Shown here in pieces: positions 11,548-23,100 of a stretch of 64,000 bases of DNA. The position numbers and the translations under genes were made by a program. Source of the stretch: Plecoglossus altivelis. Its lineage: Eukaryota > Chordata > Actinopteri > Osmeriformes > Plecoglossidae. The stretch spans positions 5,874,660 through 5,938,659 of the forward strand of contig BROE01000025.1 of assembly GCA_036571765.1 (NCBI GenBank), read 5' to 3'. The notes below the pieces were generated by a model. It was not told where the DNA came from, searched no databases, and was given only the letters and a program-made list of their open reading frames with translations. Position 1 is the first letter of the stretch. Every line of letters starts with the position of its first letter.

Positions 11548-14500
11548 TCTAATATCAATGTTCCAGAATAAATGCTACATCGGTGTACAAGCTCTATGGA
11601 TCAACTGTTTGGCAATATCTGCTGGTAGCTATTACCATTCATCACAATGGATTTTTTCAGTCTTTCTAAGAAGCATAATCTATCTCTGGAACAGAGCATA
11701 GTGCAAGTAAGTAAGCTTAATGCCAGTTTATCAGTCGAGAAGCTACCCTAAACTTCATATTTCATAGTAATGGGGGAATGTTTCCTATTGAGTGAGGATG
11801 GTGATACTTAACTCAAAGTGCCTTTTGCGAGGGGTCACTCTGTGTGAATGTGATTGTTTGATGCGGGTCTGATCAAACCAGATTACTGCTTTAAACCCTA
11901 ATCTGCTTGGTGTTATTTATTTTCCAGGTTGAATTGATCCACTGAACCGTGTAATCAATTACATTTAGTGCCCCCAATCCTACGCGGCAAAAAGAGCAGA
12001 TGTGGGCCAGTGTTTCACCTCACGACCGCCTACACTCTGCCAGAACACACTATCTGGATTGCCGTGGCCTAGCACGCCTCCCCTATCAGCATGTTTCAAA
12101 CGACGCCATTCAAAATGATAGCCAGGTGCTTGACACACCTGATCTCTGATCAGCGTCCGTCTGTCTGCCCAGTGCAACGTGTCTCCCCCTCTGCATGCTG
12201 TCTGGCGTGTTATGTAAGGTCTGGTGGACAGACCCAACGACTTACACGGATTTCAGGTCTTTGGAGGACGACTGTCCCAATTACTGAATGAACGCGAGAC
12301 TTTTGATGGAAAGAGAACAACCAATTGATTCGGATAGCTTTTGGATAGTATGGCAATAGCTTTCGGAAGCTTTAATCTCCTGATATAACAAAGAGACTAG
12401 CTTTTAACGACCCAATGATGCTAAAAGACTTTGAAGTAATAATCAGTCAGTGAGAAATCAAAGTGTCTGGCTTTACTTTTTATTATTTCTGATTATAACT
12501 TCGGATTGTTTGTGACTGGGATAGTAATCAGCATGCCACTGATGGATTCATCCACAAGTTTTGTGGAAGGATGAAATGTCACAGCCTTAAGGACCTTCAA
12601 GAACCAGTACTGCCAGACCATCTGCATCACAGCTCGGATCGGCCTGGATTGGCGTGTGTCCTCTCCTGTCATGTGAAAGTGTCACTCGGATGATGAGCAA
12701 ATTTACCCTTGCTATGCTTTCAAGTTCTCAAGGTGATAGTTCGGCTCCTTACCGAATTCTTGGCCGCATGGCGATTCTCCAGTGAGATTACGTGTCCATC
12801 ACGGACAGGGTTGTTGAGATGGGAGTGGTAGAGATCAGGGGAATTCACCCTGATAATGGGCTCCCATGTCATGCTTTTATGGCTCAGAGGCATTGGGTTT
12901 TTAGAGAAGGAGAGCGATTCGATGTGGTCACACCCGAGGGAAGAGAGGGAAGGCGAGAGAGGCCCATGTTGAGACTAGCGCTAAGCCTTGTCATGCCCAA
13001 CCTGTTGACAGGACATCCAGCCTGACTTCATATTCCCAGTAGAAATTGTGTTGCGAAAGGACTTAGCTTGTCAGCACACTCGTGCATCCGTGCATTCATC
13101 TGAAAGACCTATAAATGTCACCAACCTGTTTGTCGCGGTTCTAAAATCTAAAGCTTGTTCTGCCATTATCTTTTGGATTCCCTGCCTGTTATCCCCACTT
13201 CGTCTGAGCTATGTTCTTGTGCCCGTTCCCAGCTGGGAGCAAACTGCCAGCCTCCTCGTGTCCAGACGTTGGTTTGTGAGACCCTGTCTAGTCCCCTGTC
13301 ACCTCACAATCTCACCAACATCAATACTCAAGTCCAGACACTGTCTTGCAGCTTACCAGTCAACCAATGCCTAGTTAGTCTCCTGGAAAGGAACCACATA
13401 AGCCATAAGATATAATCAATGGAGAAGTACGGACAATTCACGTAAATTAAAGCAGTTTTTCTGTAAGAAAAAAGGTTGATATGGCAGATATACATTTTTG
13501 ATATATTTTATCAGCTCATAATTGATGCCAAGGAACAGTCAAGTAGTGTTGAAAAAGAGAATATAGAGAGAATGATAGACAACCCACCTAACCTTCATCT
13601 CCTGTCACATACTGTTTTCCACAGCGCTAAGAGGAGACGTACAGTCCTTTCTGTAGCGTGATCACCATGGAAACTGGACAAAAGTGAAAGACCTGGTGAT
13701 ATGGGGCGCAGGGCATCGCAATATTGTGGCTCTGAAACTCAGAATGTGACATACACTAAAGATCAGAGTTTTTCTCCCCCTCCCCCCCAAACAAACCTTC
13801 CTTCAATCGTTTCCCTAAAAAGATAAATTGTATTATGTAGATTGGCATTGAGAGTTTAAAACAAACAACAAAAAAAATTATTTGGTACTTTTTGAGTTAT
13901 GCCATGTTTAGTTGGCAAGGGGCTGGGATTATTCCTCCAGGTCTGTGTGGTGTCGCTGCATTAGAATAAATTCTGATTAGGGCCTCTAGCAGAGACGGCA
14001 GCAGTGGTTAACTACACATTATAATGAAATTAAAGTTGTGATTGAGGCAGCTGAGAAAGTCTCGGTCGTCACAGTCCAATTACACAGCCCTCTTCAGCCC
14101 CTGGTTAGCCCTCGTTTAGGGTTGTCAATGAGCTACTCTGCCGGGTTCAACTACTAATCAGTTACCTCTCAATTTTCCTTCAAATTTCTTTTTTTTCTAT
14201 CCTTCTTTGAAATATCTGGCTTTTAACTGGTGCTGGAGTGTCTGAGGTTACCTGCAGACTGTGGGCGGACATGAGGAGGGGCCGGTGTAGAGTCAGAACA
14301 CTGCACTCTGGATCAGAGACATGAGACAGCGAGACATAGAGCCACAGTCCTTTGATCCAGTGCAAAAATCCAAACATTTCACCTCTTTACTGCAGAGCTG
14401 GGGCGACTGCATTACTATACTACTCATTTAACAGTAATACTTGACTTCATTTTTAAAAAATCTCTTTTTTGGCGCTTGCTAGAGTGTCTATGTTGCGGAT

Positions 14501-15535
14501 CATTTGCTTGGATTCCCATGTACAGACAGCACGTCTGCTAAACCCAGGAATGCCATTAGGGAATGAAATGGTCTGACACTGGCACATGAAAATTATATGC
14601 CGTCAGCTTGTCTTTCTCTTTGCATGTAGTACTCCATAGACCTTCAACCCTGATGTCTTTTCTTGATGTATCAATCTATGCCGTGGTTAGAGATGCCCCC
14701 CCCCTCCCCCCACGCACTGAAGTTTCTCACGATGGAAATAAATAATAAACACACTTTCCAGATACGGTCTGCTAGTTCATGATGATTTAAAAATGTGTGA
14801 CGTCTGCAATGCCTAGTATGTGTTTGTGTTCACAAGACGCAACGTTATAAAAAGCCCCCATAAGGAGGTGTATTTCTTTCTCATAACAGCACTCCTTCAT
14901 CTTTCAACGATGTGTATATTAACACACACTTAACTAATAGTGTTGGCTCATACTGGTCTGACAGTGACCTGAATAAAACAATCGGCAGCACATGCTTATG
15001 TAAATTCCAAACACATTGCGCAATTATACTATGATGTTTAACCACACAGACATGTCACATCAGGAGCAATAAAAAGCAGAGTGAGAGGAGTGCTATGACA
15101 CGAGCTCTCTCTTCCCTTCCAAAAAGAAAATCACAGTAACTAAAAGGCGGCATGTCATTGTGACCAGCCGGAGTAGCGGATAAGCTGGTTTGCATCTGAT
15201 CTCGGTATCTTATGCAAGGGTCATTGTCCCCAGTCTAATCCCATCGCACATGGTGCGTCATGTTTATTTACATGACATAATCGAACTGTGAAGCTAAAAT
15301 GAGGTGTTTTAAAAGGAGGATTTTCCATGTCGGTACCATGTTTAGATCATGTTTAGTGAGTCAGATGAAACTCTGGTAAACACTGGGTCACACAGATGAC
15401 TGTCACTGTCAGGTTTGTGTTACTGTTTCTATCGACCACCTCAGAAGTTAAAATTTTGCACTCAATTCTGTGATTTAAGATGCATTTTTAAATTCTTGAT
15501 CGCAAGGTTGTGAACAGGCATCTCGCTCCCAAACT

Positions 15536-15600
15536 ATTGTGTGTGTGTATGTGTGTTTCTCATTGTGCATGCATGCATGCATGTATGTGTGTATGTGGGA
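15536..15600. repeat. GT/ATGC-rich microsatellite
   Basis: Mixed GTGT and ATGC tandem units in lrrtm4 intron 2. Confidence 0.8.
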
Positions 15601-15980
15601 GTTAATACAAGACAAAGCATGTGGAACAGTGAGCATATAGTACATGGGGTTCAGAGATGGATTACTCTCTGCTGGCATGGCATCAGACTTAAAATATTAG
15701 AACTGACATCTACAGACATTAGAACAGAAACAGCATTGACGCAAAGAAGGCCAGCCGGTAAATAGCAGTAAATCTGAGCATGCGTTGCCAACATTGATGA
15801 GCAGAAAATGGGATGAACAGCATTAGGAGGGGATAAATCCGCATCGCAAGGATTACAGCTATTTTGACAAACGTGTAACGCTTTTTCAAATAAAATTGTA
15901 ATTACATGAATATTAAAGTCAGCAAAAGATGATCTTTCTGGAACTTCCAAAGCATGCGGCATTACCTCCCCCTCCCCCCT

Positions 15981-16010
15981 ACCACCACCACCACCACCAC
16001 CACCACCACC
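15981..16010. repeat. (ACC)n microsatellite
   Basis: Ten ACC trinucleotides after a C/T-rich lead-in, in lrrtm4 intron 2. Confidence 0.95.
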
Positions 16011-16954
16011 CCCTTCCTGATTAAGAGGCTCTGGAACAACATAACATGTCGATGATGGTGCTAGACCTGAGCCTCCACGACTTTTAAGATAAGGATTCAG
16101 GACGTTTGAGCGTTACAGGAATCGCGATCGCTGTGCCCAGATGGCATCTCAGATGCCTTATCCACACATCAGCAAGAAACATGCTGCCGGTTTTTGTTTC
16201 GTTTCGTGCATGTAGTCTGATGAAACTATTATCCAATTATGAGTGATGCATTTTCAGAAACTCAGATTCCGATATTTCCAGCAGTGATAGCTTTTTCTTT
16301 TTCAACCCCGACTCCAGCTTCATCATGACTTTCTAATTAGCCTCCCCCCTTATTTCATTAGGACCTTTATCTGTGTAAGGCAAATACAGCTAGTGGCTCT
16401 CTGGTCATTAGCATGCCATTCAGCGGCCATTGGTGTATAATGGCCACGGATGATAATAGCGGCCTGTCAATGCTTTCTGCAGTGCTGAAGCCACACAGAC
16501 CACTGAGTGAATTATCCAACTGACAGAGAAGCCCAGCCGGACCCGAGGATGTTGTTAATATGCCAACGAAGGCTCATGCTACCCACTGCAGTCTGAGGCG
16601 TCCTGGCACAGTGCAGCTGTCTGTCTCCAAATGGGAAATCATTGCCGGATGACCCCAATTCAGCGCGGTGCAAAGGGGAACAACTTGAGCGAATGCTTTG
16701 ATAAGCAATTCAAAACTAATAGCACGGAAAATGGAATTAATTGCAGCGTGGCGGCGGCGAACACGCGTCGATGGCCGTGTTCTTCTGTTAGATGTCCACG
16801 GCAGCTAAGAGAGGAGATTTCTTCTCGTTTTTTTTGTCTTTTCTGACACGGGATGGTTGATGAATGGAGAAGTGTGTGAAGGACGCCCCATAAAATAATC
16901 TCCTTCCTTACTTCCCACTGCGTCTATAACTCTGACTGTTAGTGCCTTTTATTA

Positions 16955-16978
16955 GCGTGTGTGTGTGTGTGTGTGTGA
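16955..16978. repeat. (GT)n microsatellite
   Basis: GT dinucleotide run of about 12 units in lrrtm4 intron 2. Confidence 0.93.
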
Positions 16979-17845
16979 CTGCTAGTGTTATTCGCCTGAA
17001 TGTGAAGCCATCCCTCTGAAGCTCTGTGGATAAGAGACGTGCTGTACACACGCTGTCCTCCTCAGTCGTCAACGCTTGGCTGTAACGGGTTGGCTGTCGC
17101 CCAGACTACCCTGGCCTGTGAGTCACGCCTTTAAAAGCTCCAGCCATAACAGCGAGCACCGTCCCAATATTCCTGATTAAACCTAGGCACACATTCAGCC
17201 TGGCGAGCCAAAAAGCCTTTTATTCGTTAAATATTCCTCACTCGGACGTGAATTCAATCCTGTTTCCTAGGGAGGCTGCAGGAGGGGGGATATTCATGCT
17301 CTGTGTCAGACCACTGGAAGCAGCAAATGAAGAAGAGTCGTCCTCCTAAGTGTTGTCGAGGCTTATGTACCAACAGTGCAGTTTACTGTCCGGCCAGTCC
17401 CCTGTGGTTGTGAGCATGCCAGCCAGAAGCTAAGCCTGTTAATGTAGCGAACTTTCAGCATTCCCGTGCGAGGAAGACCCTTACTCTTAGACGTTAACGA
17501 AGAGTTGACTCTTAAATCCTGCTCCAGAAAATGTCTGTCACTGCCAGGCTACTGTTGTTCCATTGCCTTGGTTAGGATATCTTACGTTCATCATGTAAAT
17601 CAGCCAGCTGCTACACATTTGCACGCATCTCTCCTTTGAGGCTCTTTCAAAGCTTGCTGTCCAGTTCAGATGCCTAGTTTGCTAAATTGTCACAGCGCGC
17701 AAATGACGCCATCCCTTTCTAGGAATGTGCACAATTAGAGAGAGCAGGGCTGTCGAAGTACTATCAATAAAGCCCCTGTCCTTTATAGAGTTGTTACAGA
17801 GAGACGCAGAGAACTGGATGGAGAGAGAAGGAGAGAGCAATTGTG

Positions 17846-17874
17846 TGAGAGAGAGAGAGAGAGAGAGGGGGGGG
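17846..17874. repeat. (GA)n followed by a G run
   Basis: GA dinucleotides running into about eight Gs, in lrrtm4 intron 2. Confidence 0.92.
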
Positions 17875-19274
17875 AGAAGAAGGCTGTAAGCACAATAGAG
17901 CCATGAGCTCACTTGAACGCTAAGATGTTTGCATATCCCATTCCACTAATTAAGAATGCCTACTGTAGTTCTGGATGGGGCTGTTGAAAAGAAACCTATA
18001 CCAGAGCTTCAGACCTCCCCTTCAGCATATTTGCATATAGTGCTGTTCATGAATACTGAATGAAGTTGCTCGAAATATCAAGTTTCAACTCAGGCCCTTT
18101 CAGTGAGAACACTACTTCAAAGACAATTCTGGCCCTCTAAAATCATCGACGTTTGTGAGTCAACCTACAGGAAGGCTTCTGAAAAGCAGAGCGACGCTAC
18201 TTTCAGGCACCCGTGTTTGTCGAAAAACAAACGCAGAGGGGGGGAAAAAACCCCAGAGCATCTCATATCCGGTAATGAACATTTTGATTTCCACTAACAG
18301 GAAGGTACGACTGTGCCGGGTTGCGTAAATGAGTCACTTCTTTCAGCATGTTTTACATTTCCAACTTCCCCCAGAACAGACCATCAGACCAGACCTCCAC
18401 GCAGTAAAGACGCGCCCCTCTCTCCCAGCACACCGGCTTAGAGCAAATCCTCCCCCAAATCCAATAAAATCATCCAAGATTTCATTATGTACAAAATAAA
18501 TAGCCTACCCAGATATTAAGTGTACAGTGGTCTATGAGCAGAGCAGTATAAGGAGCCAACTGTGGAACAGATTTCCATAATCAATGGCGATAAATCTTAA
18601 TGAAATTATGAATGTAGACAACATAATGAAACCTGAGTGAATGTGGATCAATTAAGGAGTTGTGAACCCTCTATTGTGATGGAATGGCTGTGAATGTAAC
18701 GATGATAATATGTTTATTTGTCTCACAGATGACTGTTTTGAATGTATCAGCAACAATATTTGATAACACATGCATACAGTTTAATCTCTTTTAATGCAGC
18801 ATAGCACATTACGGGGACGCATATAAAACCCCAAAAAGACTTTTGAATCAGCAAAGTGCTTGTAATGAAATAAGCGTTTTCAGCTAATGGAGTCAAGACG
18901 CCATTTATAGAGTCGAGCAATATGCACTCCTGCTTAAGGCTTTCACCTTGCATATAAATCAGTTTAGCTTGGTGTGTTTGCCACTGATTCAGGTCGTCGG
19001 TCATGCATGCCGCTGTGAGTGTTTTCAATGTCGTAGTCTTGTATCGTGTGCTTTACTGTAACCAGATGTGTTGCATGTGCAGCTGTGCCTGTGTCCTGCC
19101 AGCCCAAATGCTGTCATGTTTGTCTCTCAAGATGTCAGTGCTTTGGTTCAATTCCTCCGCGCGAGAATGTCGATGTCGAGACCCAATCGAACAACTATTC
19201 CCTCCGCAGTCATTCCTGTCCGTAACATTTACTAATAAGACTGCATTGCTGATTCATGTCCTTCACTACATCTT

Positions 19275-19440
19275 GGTCTCTCTCTCTCTCTCCCTCTCCC
19301 GTCCTACCTACCTCCTTCCCTCTATCTTTCCCTCCCTCCCTCCCTCTCTCTCCACTCTCCCTCCCTCCCTTGCTACCTCGCTCTCCCTCCCTCACTCTCC
19401 CTCCCCCCCGTCTCCCTCCCTGCCCTGTCCTTTGTTATCT
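19275..19440 (+). promoter_or_regulatory. lrrtm4: Exceptionally long polypyrimidine tract before the lrrtm4 terminal exon
   Basis: About 160 bases that are almost entirely C and T (CTCT, CCCT and CCTT units) lead directly to the ACCAG acceptor at 19445. It is both a low-complexity repeat and the polypyrimidine tract of the alternative terminal exon. Such a tract could bind PTB-type splicing regulators and influence the choice between the short and long isoforms; that role is inference. Confidence 0.6.
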
Positions 19441-19445
19441 ACCAG

Positions 19446-19676
19446 ATACCACAGCAGCTGAGTGCTGTGCCGTTGTACAGCTCCGGGCAGCCAGTTGTGG
19501 ACTACTGCCAGGACCAACAGCTCTCCCTGCACCTCCGCAGGGCTCTGAAGCCTCTGCCCCAGACACTGGGCTGTCTGGGACATCCAGGCTACCACTCTGG
19601 CCCCACGGCTGATCTCCCCTCAGGACCACCCAGCCCGCAGCACCATAGACCCCCAGGCCCTCCAACAGTGAAGTGA
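19446..19676 (+). CDS. lrrtm4: lrrtm4 alternative terminal exon (long-isoform tail)
   Basis: Joining GAG at 6038-6040 to ATA at 19446 keeps phase 0 and replaces the final Val-stop with a 76-residue tail ending at TGA 19674-19676. The tail begins Ile-Pro and contains QPVVDYCQDQQ. Human LRRTM4 and LRRTM3 long isoforms, as I recall them, begin their alternative tails with Ile-Pro and carry a similar DQPVIGYCQ or DQPTISYC motif. The long protein is about 594 residues, against 590 recalled for the human long form. After the first 30 residues the tail becomes Pro/Gly/His-rich and is not clearly alignable to the human one. The tail would hide the ECEV end and replace any PDZ-type interaction. Confidence 0.82.
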   Translation: MPQQLSAVPLYSSGQPVVDYCQDQQLSLHLRRALKPLPQTLGCLGHPGYHSGPTADLPSGPPSPQHHRPPGPPTVK

Positions 19677-20145
19677 CTCAACCCCCCCCCCACCACCACC
19701 ACCACCACCTCCCCTAGACGGCCAGCCCTGCACTGCATCTCCCAACCCTGCTGCTGCTGTTCTACTGGGCCGACGCGCCAGTTCCCCTCCAAAACACGTC
19801 GATCTGACTCCATTTACTCTCCGCAGGTAGCTGGGACTGAAAAACATGTGCTGAAAGAAATTATTAATATGTCCAATATAGCCCGAAGTACCTTGGTAAT
19901 GGAAATCAAAACTCACATTACTGGATATGGGACGTGTGTGTTTTTCTTGTCCTCCGTCACCAGAAGGAGGCTAATCACCGTGACATTTTTGTCACTTTTG
20001 GCCAGAGAATGTTTCTTGATTCACGACAAGCAAATCAGGCTAATGCGACGCACCATTCCTCCTATTGAACTGATCACTTCAGCTACTCATGGGATTGGCT
20101 CGATTTTTGTGTCAGGTAAGTAATTAAATACAAAATGCAATAAAC
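19677..20145 (+). promoter_or_regulatory. lrrtm4: Probable lrrtm4 long-isoform 3' UTR with AATAAA
   Basis: Non-coding sequence after the tail stop, with an AATAAA hexamer at 20139-20144, a plausible polyadenylation signal about 465 bases after the stop. An (ACC)n run lies at about 19691-19710. Confidence 0.5.
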
Positions 20146-23100
20146 AGAATGGGCGAAACAGTAGGATAAGCATTGGAATAGCAGAGCACATTAAAAGACA
20201 AGCAGAGCTGAAAGGTTTTGTGCTGCTTTTTCAAATCTCGTTACCAGTCAGAGGTCCTTCTCATCATCAAGTCCCCGCAGTGATTTCATCGCAAGAAGTG
20301 AGCCACTTAAATTCAATTACCCAAGATGAGTAGTTAAAGAAGTTGAGTAGCAGGCAGTCATCCTTATGTAAAGTGTACAGCCGACAATACTTACCACTAT
20401 TTCAGTTTTGTTATTTCAATGGGTATTTTTATTACTTTTCAAGATTTTTGATGTTCATCGCAGTGAAATTAAATGTACTTTATCAAGAGGACAGCTGCAG
20501 TAAATATTAACCAGCTATTGTTTCCCGTGTCAAGTGCACTTTTGAACATTTCTCGTCCGAGGTGGCAAAATCTTACGTTATGTCCGTTGTCTTGTTTCAA
20601 ATTCATCTTAAAACGACTGACGATTATTTGAAATTACGTGTAAATGATTCATATGTTCAGTAGGATCTTCTGCGTCATTCATGTGCCCCTTTCTTTCCGG
20701 CGAAGGTTTGTTTACAGATTGAACACGATGGTTTATAACCACATCAGCAGGTCCAACTGGACTGTGAGTTTGGGCTGTGAGCTTCCCACTCACTGTCATG
20801 AGCCCACCAAACGCTGTACATAACAGCTTTGAACAGACGATCCGAAACAAACGTCTGTTTGCCCTTGTAGATTCTTAGCCTCGTTCTGCTTCTTGTGTGA
20901 CTGTTATCCTAGACGACAATGAAGTAGCCTCTTTGGTTCATACTTGAAGAGTTTTTTCTTTTTTTTTTCTTTTTGAAGGACAATGTGATGACGTGCAATG
21001 GTGTAGGTGTATGAAATAATAATCCCATTTGTTAGATACTAACGAAGTATCTGGTGCTTGACAAATAGATGATTATTGTGCCCGAAAAAAAGAAGGATTT
21101 CCTGGTAGTTTGATCAATCTGACCTGATGGGGGATGAGTGGGTGTAAAAATGTGTCTAAAGGCTGTAGCCGGTGTGAATACTTGCTGAAGGCTTGCTGTC
21201 TGAAAACAGCATGCCTGGATGAACATGTAAAATATGACTGTGAAATGCTTTAATCGATTGTACATATATTTAAGTTGATCACCAAATTTTTTTTTGTTGT
21301 TGTTGAATATTCCTTGAGGAATAACCCATCGTGAACATTAAATTACTTTTTCATTCTTTTACTGAATCTGTTTTACTTGTCATCTGTGCCATTTGATACT
21401 AGTAATTCTGCAAGTGTGAATGATAGATTATTAGATTAAGAGGCAATTTTGCCGTTACATCAGTGGAAGCAAGTGAGAGAATGATGTAAGATGACATCAG
21501 CCTGGACCAAGGTAAACACAGGAAGTTGAAAATCCCCAGTTTTCAGGATATCTGCCTCATCCTTATTCCTGACCATGAACGAATAACAGACTGTTCTCTT
21601 GACATGGTTGGACTTTCCTCTTCGTCTCTACCTTATTTTGAGGAGAGCTCCTCAATATAAAGTTGTTGTTTTTCCAATACTTTTTTTTATCCTGTTTGAA
21701 CAACAATATTGGCCCTGCTGACAATCTGCTGATTGGAGCAGTGCTATGATTCCCTTTCTCGGTCTCCCCCCCACCCCCAACCGGGGAGTCCTCCCCTCCC
21801 TAGCCTCCCCCCACACTTTTCTTTCAAGCTGTCAAAGAAAGCTAGGGATACACGACTTCTTTTATCATTTCCACTTCAGACCCTACCTCCTCTCATTCTG
21901 CTCTGGGGGAAATTGTCAAATGGCCTGAGAGGCAGTGTTCTCTAAAGCTACCGTTCCATTTACAAAAGCTACAGACGCCGTCCGACAAGGAGGACAGTGA
22001 GGCGTTCGAACACGGCGACCCCGAAAGTCCTTATCTAAAACCATCATACAGCGAAGATGATGTCCTCATGTAAAAAAAACACCTTTTCTGTTTCGTGATT
22101 TAATGCGGAGCGTAAGGTCGTCTGCCAGGAGCGTCGAAGGTTCCAAGGTGCCCTTAGTGTTTTGTGTTCCAGTGCTCTGAACATGGTCTTCGTGGGTAGG
22201 TTCTGGTCTGGAGGTGGGCAGGGCAGGGCAGGGCAGCTTTTGAAAGCAACTGATTTCCCTTGCGGTCTTTGGCAGGGTTACGCATTCATTTCCAGATTAC
22301 CTTCACCGTGTAACAAACCCAGCATGGCTTTGGTCCCACGCCTACTTGGGTTTTGAAACCCAGCTCACTTCACAGCGGGTGTGAAGTGTGTCTGTCCTCT
22401 TGGCAGTGGAAGACATAGTCAGGGTCAAGGACGGGAGTGCTTATTTCGGCTCCTGATGGAAGACTGTCCTTCTATTCTACAGACACACAAATACATCATT
22501 GTGTTTAGGTTCTACCAAAGTGAAAGCAAGCTATTCTGTTACCTCCAGAGGAACCCGTTAACATGGAATACCTCTCTTGCGTTCTTTTAAGGATTTGACC
22601 AATCATAAAAACACAAGTTGTTTGCAATGCCGAAAGTAATCTCCTGACAGTGAATTAATATCTTTGGGATCAGTGTTTGTTTATCTATAAGCATCTTACA
22701 GTGAAGCACATGTCGGAAAAACATCTGATTGCAACATCTTTTACCTAATCTCTATAATGATGAACAATTGACCCACAAACTTCAGCATTTATTGGATGAA
22801 ACGTTAATCTCTAAATCCAATATCTGGGTCAGATTTCTTGGCCATGGTTCGGCATAAACTCAAGAAACATCCAGATGAACCCAATAATTAGGAATACTTG
22901 GCGCGTAACCCAATTAACAATGACGCTGGAGAGAAAACGAGGGCGAACACTTGATTGAAAGACAGTAATGATTGCGATGAGAGAAGCACTGTAACGTCTA
23001 ATTGTGAAGGTGTCAGCAAACAATTAGCTTCGCAACAGCAGACTGTGGCCACAGCTGCCGAAAAGTCTATTTTTACGCCGAAGTTGACACTTGAAAGGCA

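Larger units (their letters stand above)
6041..19445 (+). other. lrrtm4: lrrtm4 intron 2 (overlaps the short-isoform 3' UTR)
   Basis: About 13.4 kb between the donor at 6041 and the acceptor ACCAG ending at 19445. Its first part must also serve as 3' UTR when the donor is ignored; I did not find a convincing AATAAA close by. No nested gene is recognised. The 236-codon minus-strand frame at 7125-7835 and the 119-codon frame at 8530-8889 have no family features. Several unique-looking blocks without simple repeats (for example about 13920-14120, 16330-16620 and 18540-18700) could be conserved non-coding elements. Confidence 0.75.
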
